Notes under the pieces: model-generated
Databases searched by the model: none
Seen by the model: only the letters and a program-made list of their open reading frames with translations
What the model was told of the DNA's origin: nothing
Program-made: the position numbers and the translations under genes
Source of the DNA: Antrihabitans spumae
GTDB taxonomy: Bacteria > Actinomycetota > Actinomycetes > Mycobacteriales > Mycobacteriaceae
Reading direction: 5' to 3'
DNA length: 64,000 bases
NCBI RefSeq assembly: GCF_043944905.1
Contig: NZ_JBIMSN010000052.1
Coordinates: 77,120 to 141,119 of the forward strand
In this document: one piece after another, positions 1 to 8,795 of the stretch
How positions within the stretch are numbered: the first letter of the stretch is position 1
Layout: each line of letters starts with the position of its first letter

Positions 1-819
1 CCTGATGTCACGATCGTCCTTGCCCACGGTTGGACGTTGTCGAGTCAGGGTTGGGAAGACGTTGCAGAACTTTTGATTGCGGCAGACCCGACCCTTCGTG
101 TGATCGCATACGACCATCGTGGGCACGGTAAGTCAGCGAAAACGGTTGCATCGCTGGAGCTTCTGGCAGACGACCTCGCGGCTCTCGTCGATGCGGTCGT
201 TCCGGTCGGACCGATCGTCTTCGGTGGACACTCGATGGGTGGCATGACGATGATGGCGCTCGCCGAGCGGCATCCACGGTTGGTTGCGGAGCGGGCGGTC
301 GGGGTTGCATTCGTCTCTACCGCTGCGGGAAATCTGTTGGGGCAGTACCGAACTCTGCCGGGCTATCAACGCTTGGCGGCGGCGGTGCTCGCGATCTCGG
401 CCCGGGTGAAGCTGCCGAGCAGGCCGCTGTTCCTTGCGCGGCAGGGAACACGACGCGGACTGTTCGGTGCCCGGCCCCGGCGACATGACATGGACCGGGC
501 GGTTCTACAAGCGGCACAGGCGAATCCCCGTAGTGTCGCAGCGCTCGGCGGCTCGATTCTGGACCATGATCGACACTCCGTTCTCTCGGCGTTCGACGGT
601 CTGGAAGTGGTGGTCATGACCGGCTCGCGAGACCGTCTGACGACAGTCGAGCACGCTCGCATCATCGGGCAGCACGTCGCGGGCAGCAGGGTATTGATCT
701 TCCGCGATTCCGGACACTATCTGCCCTACGAGCGGCGCGAAGAAGTCACGGCACAGTTACTCGGGATGGCCACGAAAGCACGCGTAGCCGTGCCGGATTG
801 GGCGGGAGCGGCAGGATGA
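1..819 (+). CDS. alpha/beta hydrolase, 5' end outside window
   Basis: The reading frame is open from the first base, so the start lies upstream; 272 residues are visible. An alpha/beta-hydrolase fold is supported by the oxyanion HGW motif (visible residues 9-11), the nucleophile elbow GHSMGG (Ser78), a late Asp (about 211, in GSRD) and a His in SGHY (about 239), which together make a plausible Ser-Asp-His triad. The stop codon overlaps the ATG of the next gene (ATGA), so the two are probably translated together. Pairing with a ferredoxin reductase suggests a role in an oxidative catabolic pathway, for example ester or lactone hydrolysis. The substrate cannot be read from the sequence. Confidence 0.85.
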   Translation, partial: PDVTIVLAHGWTLSSQGWEDVAELLIAADPTLRVIAYDHRGHGKSAKTVASLELLADDLAALVDAVVPVGPIVFGGHSMGGMTMMALAERHPRLVAERAVGVAFVSTAAGNLLGQYRTLPGYQRLAAAVLAISARVKLPSRPLFLARQGTRRGLFGARPRRHDMDRAVLQAAQANPRSVAALGGSILDHDRHSVLSAFDGLEVVVMTGSRDRLTTVEHARIIGQHVAGSRVLIFRDSGHYLPYERREEVTAQLLGMATKARVAVPDWAGAAG

Positions 820-1883
820 ATGCCCGTGCACATCAGGTCACCGTGTTCGAGGTGATCAAGGAGACCGCCGATGCCGTCACCCTCGTCCTCGATGTGCCCC
901 AGGCTGTTCAGGCGAAGTTCATCTATTCACCCGGACAGTTTCTGACGCTGCGAATCCCGAGCGAGCAGGAGGGCCGCGGCGGGTCCGTCGCGCGGTGCTA
1001 CTCGTTGTCCAGCAGTCCACACAGCGAAGACAGGCCGGCGGTCACCGTGAAACGCACGGCGGGCGGATACGCGTCCAACTGGATATGTGACAACGTCGCC
1101 GTCGACACCGTTCTCACCGTATTGGAACCGTCCGGCTCGTTCGTCCCACGTTCTCTCGATGCCGACGTATTGCTGTGTGCTGCGGGTAGCGGAATCACCC
1201 CGGTCGTGTCGATTGCGAAATCCATCTTGACGGCGGGGTCCGGCGACGTCGCGCTGTTCTATGCGAACCGTGACCGGGAGTCGGTGATCTTCGCCTGGGT
1301 GTTGGACGAGTTGGCGGCGAGCTTCCCAGGCAGGCTGACGATTGTCGACTGGATGGAAGAAGATCAGGGTCTGCCGGGAAGTGCGGACATCGCCGCGCTC
1401 GCTCGCCCCTTTGCCAACCGTGACGTATATATTTGCGGGCCAGCGGGTTTCACGGCTACCACGCGCACAGCTCTTGCGCAGTTGGCTGTCCCGCCATCGC
1501 GAATCCGCAACGAGGAGTACCGCTCGTTGGAGGTGGATCCGTTTGCCGAACCCGAGGTCAGGGTGGCGTCGTCACCCAAGGCCGGCCGCACCGCCGCACC
1601 CGGAGCTCACACCGCGACAATCGAATTCGAAGGCGAGACTTACGACATCGATTGGCCGAAGAACGAGCCGTTACTCGATGTGTTGCTCGCCAAGGGGCTC
1701 GACGTGCCGTACGTGTGCCGGGAGTCAGCCTGTGGGACGTGCGTGTGCTCGGTCCGCAGTGGACGAACTCGTATGTTGCTCAACGAATCTCTGATCGACG
1801 AGGAACTCGACCGCGGGTTGACGTTGGCGTGCCAGACCGTTCCGGAGGCTGATGGAGTGCACATCGCGTTCGATCAGGATTGA
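816..1883 (+). CDS. KshB-like ferredoxin reductase (FAD / NAD / 2Fe-2S)
   Basis: This 355-residue protein has the three-module layout of phenol-hydroxylase and KshB reductases. An FAD domain carries RCYS (residues 60-63), an NAD domain carries GSGITP and CGPAGF, and a C-terminal plant-type [2Fe-2S] domain has Cys301, Cys306, Cys309 and Cys339. Such proteins pass electrons from NAD(P)H to a Rieske or diiron oxygenase; the closest remembered family is the reductase of 3-ketosteroid 9-alpha-hydroxylase. The ATG at 816 overlaps the upstream stop and is preferred over a TTG at 798. A paralogue with the same plan is at 27094-28140. No oxygenase is adjacent here, so its partner is unknown and a true KshB role is not claimed. 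Confidence 0.88.
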   Translation: MNARAHQVTVFEVIKETADAVTLVLDVPQAVQAKFIYSPGQFLTLRIPSEQEGRGGSVARCYSLSSSPHSEDRPAVTVKRTAGGYASNWICDNVAVDTVLTVLEPSGSFVPRSLDADVLLCAAGSGITPVVSIAKSILTAGSGDVALFYANRDRESVIFAWVLDELAASFPGRLTIVDWMEEDQGLPGSADIAALARPFANRDVYICGPAGFTATTRTALAQLAVPPSRIRNEEYRSLEVDPFAEPEVRVASSPKAGRTAAPGAHTATIEFEGETYDIDWPKNEPLLDVLLAKGLDVPYVCRESACGTCVCSVRSGRTRMLLNESLIDEELDRGLTLACQTVPEADGVHIAFDQD

Positions 1884-1890
1884 ACCCAGC

Positions 1891-1941
1891 GAAATAGTGT
1901 TGGTTTCCTCCCGGAATCCGGGAGTAAACCAACACTATTTC
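1891..1941. terminator. long hairpin between convergent genes
   Basis: Two 25-base arms (1891-1915 and 1917-1941) are reverse complements with one mismatch and a one-base loop. The inner core is CTCCCGGAATCCGGGAG. The element lies between the stop of the reductase and the stop of ephD, as expected of a bidirectional terminator. The same kind of core recurs in the hairpin at 42382-42420. Confidence 0.75.
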
Positions 1942-1949
1942 CGTCTGTG

Positions 1950-3761
1950 CTAGCTGGTGATGTCGGTTCGCGTTGCAGCGAATCGTCCGATCGCGGGCAT
2001 CAACCTACTTGCGTGGTACTGCAAATGCGCTTCGGGTGTGACCGGGACGATCGATTTGTTCTTCCGGACTGCCTTGACGATCTGCTTCGCGACCTTCTCG
2101 GGGCCGTACCTTCGCATCTTGTACAGGCGGTCGAAACGCTCTTGCTTCTTGGCTTCGTCCTCCTTCGAGACACCGGAGAAGGTCGTCGTAGCAACGATGT
2201 TCGTATGAACGATGCCGGGACAGATCGTGCTGACGCCGATATCGGCGGAAGCAAGTTCCGCACGGAGGCAGTCGGAGAACATAAAGACCGCAGACTTACT
2301 GGTCGAGTAGGCGGAGAAGCCCTGCTGAGGTGAATAGGCGGCCATGCTCGACAGGTTGACGATATGACCGCCGAGGCCGCGGGCGGCCATCTTGGAGCCG
2401 AAAGCTCTGCTGCCGTTGATAACTCCGTACAGGTTGATATCCAGCACGCGCTTGAATTCGGCGGCAGGAGTGTCGAAGAACTGGCCTGCCTGGCCGATGC
2501 CTGCGTTGTTGACGAGTATGTCGGGAACGCCGTGCCGCTCTATCACCTGGTCGGCGTGGGCGTTTACCGCCGTCTCGTCGGAGACATCGAGTTGGTAGGC
2601 ATGGGCTGTCCCACCACCCTCGGCAATCAGCGCCGCGGTCTCCTTCGCTGACGCGAGGTTGATGTCGGACAGCACTACCTCGGCGCCGTCACGTGCGAAT
2701 GCGAGCGCGGTCTCCCGGCCGATGCCGGAGCCGCCGCCGGTGATCACCAGCAACTGATCCTCGAACGCACGCCGCTGCCTACCCATCTCGGCACGTCGCA
2801 GGGCGCGAGCAGGCGTCTTGCCTGAGACGGCGTCGATCAGTTCGGTTGTCGCTGTTGCCAACAACTCCGGATGGGAGAAGGGGAGCCAATGCCCGCCCTT
2901 CACGACGCGGCGCCACACCGAGGCTGCCCACTTGAGCTCGTCGTCGTAGCCGGACTGTCGAACGGCTGGGTCGCGGGTGCCGATGATGACCTGGACGGGC
3001 ACCGAGGTAAAGCGCTCACGTGGCTGGGCAAGCGCTGGAACGGCGTTGGCACGGTAGACGCGGAGGCCGCTTCCGATGTCGTCCTTGAACGTCGGGCCCA
3101 GATGAATATCGTCGAGCGGTGCACCTTCGGCCTGCGAAAGGCCTTGTCGCCAGCGTTGTTCGGACATACCAACGGCGAAGGCCGCTTTCGGAACTATGGG
3201 CAGCATAAAGAAGAACATGTAGCCGATGGAGCCGAGCTGAGCGAGCACGAGCCCCACGTTCTTAGGGGTGGGGCGGGCCAGCCTGTTGCGTGCCCATTTG
3301 CTCAGATGCTCGGCGTTCGGACCGGAGACCGACGTGAACGACGCAATCTTCGACTCGGCGCCGGACTCGCATACCGCCTCCCACATCGCGACGCTGCCCC
3401 AGTCGTGGGCCAGCACGTGCACCGGTTTGTCCGGGCTCACCGCATCGATCACCGCGAGGTAGTCCGATGCCATCGCCGAGAGGCTGAAGTCGCGAAAGCT
3501 TTTCGGGTTCGTGGATTCTCCGTGTCCCCGATTGTCGACGGACACAACGTGAAATCGCTCGATCAGGTGCGGGGTCACCCCGTCCCACAGGTGGTGCGAA
3601 TCCGGCCAGCCGTGCAGTAGCAGAACGGTCTCACCGTCGAGATTGCCCTGCTCGAACACGGCAATGTCGATGTCGCCGTTGCGGACCGTCCGTTGGGTGA
3701 TGCTGCCGGTGGCTTGCGGGGCCGGCGCCGATGCGAGCCCTGTTACCTGTTTGGAATACAT
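1950..3761 (-). CDS. ephD: EphD-type alpha/beta hydrolase - SDR fusion
   Basis: This 603-residue two-domain protein matches mycobacterial EphD in architecture and length. The N-terminal epoxide-hydrolase-like domain has HGW (50-52), the nucleophile Asp120 in HDWGS, Asp264 and His291. The C-terminal short-chain dehydrogenase has the cofactor loop TGGGSGIG (341-348), NNAG (418-421) and the catalytic YSTSK (Tyr485, Lys489). EphD is linked in mycobacteria to lipid and mycolate metabolism; the present substrate is unknown. The ATG at 3761 is followed at once by residues typical of the family. A 31-base element about 8 bases upstream (3769-3799) is shared with the diiron-oxygenase promoter region. 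It is transcribed away from the broken fadD, 104 bases upstream. Confidence 0.9.
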   Translation of the reverse strand: MYSKQVTGLASAPAPQATGSITQRTVRNGDIDIAVFEQGNLDGETVLLLHGWPDSHHLWDGVTPHLIERFHVVSVDNRGHGESTNPKSFRDFSLSAMASDYLAVIDAVSPDKPVHVLAHDWGSVAMWEAVCESGAESKIASFTSVSGPNAEHLSKWARNRLARPTPKNVGLVLAQLGSIGYMFFFMLPIVPKAAFAVGMSEQRWRQGLSQAEGAPLDDIHLGPTFKDDIGSGLRVYRANAVPALAQPRERFTSVPVQVIIGTRDPAVRQSGYDDELKWAASVWRRVVKGGHWLPFSHPELLATATTELIDAVSGKTPARALRRAEMGRQRRAFEDQLLVITGGGSGIGRETALAFARDGAEVVLSDINLASAKETAALIAEGGGTAHAYQLDVSDETAVNAHADQVIERHGVPDILVNNAGIGQAGQFFDTPAAEFKRVLDINLYGVINGSRAFGSKMAARGLGGHIVNLSSMAAYSPQQGFSAYSTSKSAVFMFSDCLRAELASADIGVSTICPGIVHTNIVATTTFSGVSKEDEAKKQERFDRLYKMRRYGPEKVAKQIVKAVRKNKSIVPVTPEAHLQYHASRLMPAIGRFAATRTDITS

Positions 3762-3768
3762 ACCTCGG

Positions 3769-3799
3769 AATGTACACGGAACCGTCGGTATTGGATACT
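3769..3799. promoter_or_regulatory. 31-base element shared with 22469-22499
   Basis: This stretch matches 22469-22499 at 27 of 31 positions, starting AATGTACA and ending GTATTGGATACT. It lies just upstream of ephD. The second copy lies in the divergent region between the DUF4873-type gene and the diiron operon. Conservation in two otherwise unrelated intergenic regions suggests a regulator binding site, possibly of an AraC or TetR type; the regulator is not identified. Confidence 0.5.
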
Positions 3800-3826
3800 A
3801 CCTGTTTGAGATAGGCGGCTTCGCCG

Positions 3827-3872
3827 CTCGTGAGTCCTTTCGGCGCGCCTGACCTCCGAAAAGACTCACGAG
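3827..3872. repeat. dispersed palindromic element, copy 1
   Basis: Arms of 17 bases (3827-3843, CTCGTGAGTCCTTTCGG, and 3856-3872) pair with one mismatch around a 12-base loop. The TGA stop of the broken fadD lies inside the arm. Arms and loop are conserved in copies at 32846-32891 (inverted) and 58037-58080, all at gene ends, so terminator function is likely. Confidence 0.7.
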
Positions 3873-5500
3873 GCGCGGGGAGCCACCAGGGCACGACGGA
3901 GCAACTTGCCCGTTGCGGTGCGGGGTAATTCGTCGACGAAGTGCACGTCCCTCGGCACCTCGAACCGTGCCAAGTTCTCCTTGACGTGACTGCGGACAGT
4001 GTCGGAGTCGAGGGTGTTCGAGCCGGCCCTGCGGACGACGTACGCTGCCAATCGCTGGCCGAATTCGTCGTCGGGCACGGCCACGACCGCGGCCTCGCTG
4101 ACATCGGGGTGTGCGTAGAGAAGTTCCTCCACCTCGCCCGGGAACACGTTTTCGCCGCCGGAGACGATCATGTCGTCGTCCCTACCGTCGATGAACAACC
4201 GGCCACCGTGATCCCAGTGCCCGACATCGCCAGAGCTCAGTAGGCCGTCGATGCCTTTCTTGCCGCCGCCGCCGGAGTACTCCTCGAACGAAAGCATGCT
4301 CGCGACATAGATCGTGCCTTTGACGTTCGGTTCGGTCACGAGGTTGTCCTGCTCGTCGTAGAGCCGAACCTCGACGCTGGTCGGCGGCTTCCCTACAGTC
4401 CCTGGTGCGACCTTCCAATCGGCAGGTGTCGAGATGGCCGCGACGCCGACCTCGGTCGAACCGTAAAAGTTGTAGATCACGTCACCGAATGCGCGGGTTG
4501 CTTCGTCACCGAGCGCCGCGGGTAGGGCAGAACCGGCACTGAAGATGATCCGCAGAGCCGAAGTATCTTAGCGCGCAAGGACTTCGGGTCCGAGGTCGAG
4601 GATTCGTCGCAACATCGTCGGAACAACGACCAACGCGGTTGCGTGGTGGTGTGCGACGCCGGCGACAGTCGCCTCGGCATCGAAGCGTCGCCCAATCACG
4701 ACGGTGCAGCCGAGCGAGAACGACATGATGAACTGCGTCAGTGCGGTGCCGTGGAACAGTGGAGCGGCAAGATAGGTGACGCCGTTGCGCCGCAGGGGAA
4801 CTCGTTCGAGAAATTGTGCGGCAGCCAACGGCGACCTGACCTGGCGTGGCACACCGCGCGGCGTTCCCGTGGTGCCGCCGGTGAGCAACACGAAACCGCC
4901 TTGCGACGCCGGTGGTTCGAGGTCCGAGCTGTCGTTGGTGTCGATCAGGACCTCGACGGTCGTCGTCGGTTTATGGGTCGTATCGTCCTGCCACGCGAGC
5001 ACACGCGTGATCGCGCCGGGCAGATCGCTGACAAGGTTGGTGGACTCCTGGTCGTAGACGATCGCCGTGACGCCCTCGCGGACAGCAACATCGGCGAGTT
5101 GTCGGGCGCTGAAGCCTGTGTTGAACAGCACGAGCTTGGCACCAACCTTCGCGGTCCCGAGCATGGTGTCGACCAGGCCGCGGTGGTCGCGGCTGAGCGA
5201 CGCGACAACAGAGTCTCCTCCGACTCCGAGCCCGGACAGGCCGCGCGCCAACGCATTCGAACGCGCATCGAGCTCTGCGTACGTCAGCGGACCTGATTCG
5301 TCGATGAGGGCGACGGCATTCGGTGTGCGGTTCGCAGACGCTTTGGCCACGCCTGCGATCGCGCCGTAGTCGCGCATCGACTTCGATGCATTCGCAATGG
5401 TGCCGGGACGTTTGAGGTCGATCACTCCCGCGCGCTGCAGCACGCCGATGGAGTGCAGGTTGACACGTGCGGTGCGTGCGATGCGGCTGAGTGAAGTCAA
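3866..5500 (-). pseudogene. FadD-type acyl-CoA synthetase broken by in-frame TAA
   Basis: The frame encodes an ANL-superfamily acyl-CoA ligase of about 544 residues, close to the intact paralogue at 16381-18006. A TAA at 4568-4570 (codon 311) interrupts it in the same frame. Before the stop come the ATP-binding loop TGGTTGTPRG and a normal run to VLAR; directly after it come DTSALRIIFSAGS, YNFYGSTEVG, SGDVG, SGGENVFPGEVE and ATGKLLRR. The stop falls where relatives commonly read LARYDTS, so one change from a Tyr codon (TAC/TAT to TAA) explains it. The TTG start at 5500 has AGGAC upstream. An 18-base motif at 5530-5547 is shared with the lipase promoter. A sequencing error remains possible. 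Confidence 0.85.
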
Positions 5501-5529
5501 GGTGGTGTCCTATGGTCGGCCCTATTTGA

Positions 5530-5547
5530 TAATGTAGATTACCAGAT
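5530..5547. promoter_or_regulatory. candidate operator upstream of broken fadD
   Basis: TAATGTAGATTACCAGAT matches TAATTTAGATTTTCAGAT at 16313-16330 in 15 of 18 positions. Both lie just upstream of lipid-metabolism genes on the minus strand, where the promoter should be. This suggests a shared regulator of fatty-acid or lipid genes. Confidence 0.45.
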
Positions 5548-5593
5548 AGTTCGGATTGCGAGAAGTGCCGAGGCTCTCGGACAAGATGGACAG

Positions 5594-6267
5594 ATGGAAG
5601 AACTGGCCCGATACCAGGAGATCTACGCCGCGGTGGTTGTCTCGCGCGACGGTGACGAACTCGTGTTCTGGTCCGACTTCGACGACAACGGCAGATCGAT
5701 CGTCTCGGAATCGCGAACGGCCATAGCTGATTACGTCGCCAAAGGTGATGGCCCGTGGCCCTGGTACGACCTGCGTGACCGACGATCGGGCGCCCTGCAG
5801 GTGTTCGCCGCGCTCGGCGTGACTCGCTCCTGGACCTCGGTGCCGACCCGGCCCGCGCAGTCACCGCAATGTTGGTGTGGTGGGCGGCGAACGTCCGTTG
5901 GGCCGGATACCGTGCCGCCGACGTCGTCGAGGTTGTCGAGCTGCTCCGGATCGGGGGAGCGGCGATCACCGACCGCGACCGCGAGCTTGCTACGCAGGCC
6001 GGTAACGCGAAAGTGGCCGCGGCGCTGCAGGGCTGGCAGGCTACGGGCTGGGAGGGTGGAGTCGCCGTCGGGTTCGCCGCGCTGCTCTACATCGGTCCGG
6101 TCTGGATCGCGCAGCTCGTGCTCACAGTGCTGGCGACAATCGACGACGCAGGCATCGCCGCGGGTTGGCTGTGGGCGTGGTTATTCGCCGCGCCAGCGAT
6201 CGGAATCTCGCCTCCCGCTACAGGATTGGTCCGCCTGCTCCGCCGCGGTCGACCTGGCGTGGACTGA
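5594..6267 (+). pseudogene. unknown membrane-associated protein, probable frameshift
   Basis: The ATG at 5594 opens a plausible protein start (MEELARYQEIYAAVVVSRD) that keeps normal composition to about 5815. After that this frame becomes Arg/Ser/Cys-rich noise. From about 5815 another frame takes over with sensible sequence (RDSLLDLGADPARAVTAM) and continues through a hydrophobic C-terminus with about two membrane segments, ending at 6267. Joined, the product would be about 224 residues. I do not recognise the family. Either one indel occurred near 5810-5830, or there are two genes, the second starting near 5869. It converges with the mce operon. Confidence 0.5.
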
Positions 6268-6275
6268 CCTGACGC

Positions 6276-6848
6276 TCAGCTCTCCTTGGGGCCGTAATCG
6301 TCGACCAGCCACGTGCCGTCGATGTGGGCGACGGTGACCGATAGCAGATTCGGCACACTCGCAGGCTCAGGCTGCTGCACGTTCTGAGTCTTCTGCGTCG
6401 CGAAGACGGTCACGATGTAGCGATCGGTACCCGACGAGTCGACAGCCGTGGCTGCGATGCTGCCGGACGCGACAACCTGTGCCTCGGTCATGATCGCACT
6501 GAGGGTATCGCGGACCTGGGTATATCTGTCCTGCAACGTATTCGATGCATCCTGAGAGACGCCGGCGAAGAAGCCGTCGAGGTTCTTGTAGTCGTAGGTC
6601 AACGACCGCAACACGTAATCGTTCGCGAGTTGCGCTGCCGCGGCGCGGTCGGCCTGTTCCGCGGTGATGGCATTCAGGTCGTTGGAGGCCGCGTGCCACT
6701 TCCAGCCGAGGACCGCGACGATCGCGACCATTGCAATGGTGAACGCGACTGCGAGAGTCGTCGTCCTTCTACTGACGCGGGCTGGTTGGAGCGTTGGTTC
6801 ATCGTCGGATTCGTCGGCGATCGTCGGATTCTCTTGTGTAACAGTCAT
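6276..6848 (-). CDS. Mce-associated membrane protein
   Basis: This 190-residue protein has an acidic N-terminus, one membrane helix (about residues 32-52) and an extracytoplasmic domain of the NTF2-like kind, ending in WLVDDYGPKES. That is the layout of Mce-associated (Mas/Mam) proteins, which stabilise Mce complexes. It follows mceF by 10 bases and is the last gene of the operon. The ATG at 6848 is chosen because GAGGTGAGACGA sits just upstream; the longer frame would overlap mceF. Confidence 0.8.
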   Translation of the reverse strand: MTVTQENPTIADESDDEPTLQPARVSRRTTTLAVAFTIAMVAIVAVLGWKWHAASNDLNAITAEQADRAAAAQLANDYVLRSLTYDYKNLDGFFAGVSQDASNTLQDRYTQVRDTLSAIMTEAQVVASGSIAATAVDSSGTDRYIVTVFATQKTQNVQQPEPASVPNLLSVTVAHIDGTWLVDDYGPKES

Positions 6849-6858
6849 TCGTCTCACC

Positions 6859-7806
6859 TCATCTGTTGGGCACTGCCACTGCGACACGCGCCGGACCACC
6901 GTCCGGGAAAACTGTGAGCAGGATGTTCATGATCGAGCCGAGATCGACTCGAAGCGGCCGGAGTTGCGATGTCGCGGGTTTGACGACCGTCGAAACCAGC
7001 GCAAGATCGGGCGCAAGGATGTCGAGATACTCGCCGATCTTTGCTACTAGAGGTCCGATCGGGTGATCCCAGACGTGCTCGGCGACGTGGGAGTATTCCT
7101 CGAATTCTTGGATGATCTGAACACCGTTGGGAGTCAGGGCCGAGACCACAGGCGTCGTGTCACCGAGCACACTGCCATAGCCGTCGAAGTTGTCGCCGAG
7201 TGTCTGCAGGTTGACGTAGAGCCGCGTGATCGGGTCCTTCTTGTCCTGCAGCATCTGCGCGAAAAGCATGGTTGCCCGGCTCAGGTTCGCTATGTCGGCC
7301 TCGCGCCCCTTGTTGCCGACGGACACCGTGGTCACCAGCCGTTCCAAGGTTGCCGCATCCAATTGTCCAGTCAGCGAATCGATTTTGGTCAACGTGTCGC
7401 TGACCGTCGCGGAGGCCTTCACCTGCGTTGCTGGAACAATCGCGCCGTCGTCGAGGTAGGGTCCGTCGGCGGAGGGTGGCCGGAAATCGAGGTACTGCTC
7501 GCCCGCGGCAGACAGATTGCCGATCCGTACTTCGCTGTCGACAGGGATCGGGTAGGCGGCGTCCACCTCGATCTCCACCGCAAGGCCGTCGGCAGTTGTC
7601 GAAATCTGCTGTACGCGGCCGATTTTCATACCTCTCAGGTCGACTTCGGAGGTCTCCATCAGACCGCCCGACGAATCGACGAGGACGGTGATCGTGTTCG
7701 TGACCCGGCGCGGATCGATGTCCAGGACCGCAACGGCCATGTAGGCCGAACACACCAGCGTCATCGCGAGCAGCATGACAAGTGAGACAGGTGCCGGAAT
7801 CTTCAT
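6859..7806 (-). CDS. mceF: Mce family protein F
   Basis: This 315-residue last MCE subunit has an N-terminal membrane anchor (residues 7-28) followed by the MCE domain (about 35-115, with VDLRGMKIGRVQQI and YLDFRPP). A long helical region rich in Leu and Asp follows. Mce proteins form a hexameric tube that carries lipids across the cell envelope to the YrbE permease pair. It overlaps mceE by four bases. Neither a lipobox nor an RGD motif is seen. The substrate class (steroid, fatty acid or other) cannot be assigned from the sequence. Confidence 0.88.
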   Translation of the reverse strand: MKIPAPVSLVMLLAMTLVCSAYMAVAVLDIDPRRVTNTITVLVDSSGGLMETSEVDLRGMKIGRVQQISTTADGLAVEIEVDAAYPIPVDSEVRIGNLSAAGEQYLDFRPPSADGPYLDDGAIVPATQVKASATVSDTLTKIDSLTGQLDAATLERLVTTVSVGNKGREADIANLSRATMLFAQMLQDKKDPITRLYVNLQTLGDNFDGYGSVLGDTTPVVSALTPNGVQIIQEFEEYSHVAEHVWDHPIGPLVAKIGEYLDILAPDLALVSTVVKPATSQLRPLRVDLGSIMNILLTVFPDGGPARVAVAVPNR

Positions 7807-8795
7807 CTCACAACCCCGATCGAACGGAGGATCTGGATAAGTTGATCAGCTTGCGCGGATGCGTCGATGTGAATGTTCGGCGTGGTCGAGAGGAAGGGAA
7901 TGAGCTTGTCTCGCAACAACTGATTGGTCTTGTCGATATTCATCGGAACTGTCGTGTCGGCGTTTCCTATCGTCACCAGCGCTGGTGCGATGACAGCAAT
8001 AACGTCGCGGAGGTCGCTCGAGATCGGAACAAGGATGTCGCCGAGCGGTTGTGCAAGGTCGCGCAGCCGGAAGATCAACTCGACGACGCCGAAGACGACG
8101 CCACTGAGTCCTTCTGCACGTGCCGGACCGTACTGCAGCATCTGGTCGACACGCTCCTTGTTCGCGGCCAGATCGGTCGAGATCGACGCAGCCGAATTCA
8201 GAATGTTGTCGATATCGTCTGTGTTGACCGTCAGGTCGTGCAGAGCGCTCTGACCTGCGACGAAGATCCGTTGAAAGTCTTCGTCCGTCGCAGGGAATGC
8301 CGAATTGAACTGATCGACGACGTCCTGCAATTGCGCGAGCCGCCCACCGGACACGATGCTCGACATTCCTCTGAGTAGATCCTCGATGTTGTCGGCCGGT
8401 GCGGTCTGCGCTCGGGGAATGGTGTCACCGTCGGCGAGGTAGGGTCCCGACGAATTGTCCGGGGGCTGCAGCGACACATAGATCTCGCCGAGAATTGTCG
8501 CTTGGCGCAACTCTGCACGCGTCGAGACAGGAAGGCGGACAGCGCTTTGCAGGTCGATCGCTGCCACTGCGGAATCGCCGACCAGATCGACGCTGTCTAC
8601 TATTCCGACCTCCGCCCCTTCGGATACAACCTTCGCTTTGTCGGGAAGGTTCAGTGCGCTGGAGAACTCGACGCGCACCGAGTATTTGTCGCCGTCCACG
8701 TAGGTGCCTGGAATCGGCAGTTCCGCTGGGTTGAAACCGCAACCGGCGATGCCGAGTGCGACCAACGCGAGAGTTGGTGCCAGGCGCTGTTTCAT
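7803..8795 (-). CDS. mceE: Mce family lipoprotein E
   Basis: This 330-residue protein has a signal peptide ending in a lipobox, IAGC, with lipidated Cys19; this is the hallmark of the E subunit (LprK type). The MCE domain (about residues 38-120) includes GAEVGIVDSV and EIYVSLQPP. It overlaps mceD and mceF by four bases each, so translation is coupled. The lipid anchor is expected to tether the Mce tube to the outer face of the plasma membrane. Confidence 0.9.
   Translation of the reverse strand: MKQRLAPTLALVALGIAGCGFNPAELPIPGTYVDGDKYSVRVEFSSALNLPDKAKVVSEGAEVGIVDSVDLVGDSAVAAIDLQSAVRLPVSTRAELRQATILGEIYVSLQPPDNSSGPYLADGDTIPRAQTAPADNIEDLLRGMSSIVSGGRLAQLQDVVDQFNSAFPATDEDFQRIFVAGQSALHDLTVNTDDIDNILNSAASISTDLAANKERVDQMLQYGPARAEGLSGVVFGVVELIFRLRDLAQPLGDILVPISSDLRDVIAVIAPALVTIGNADTTVPMNIDKTNQLLRDKLIPFLSTTPNIHIDASAQADQLIQILRSIGVVR

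Noticed and set aside
816..1883. Calling this gene true kshB
   Set aside because: Two paralogues of equal quality occur in the window and no KshA or steroid-degradation genes are adjacent.
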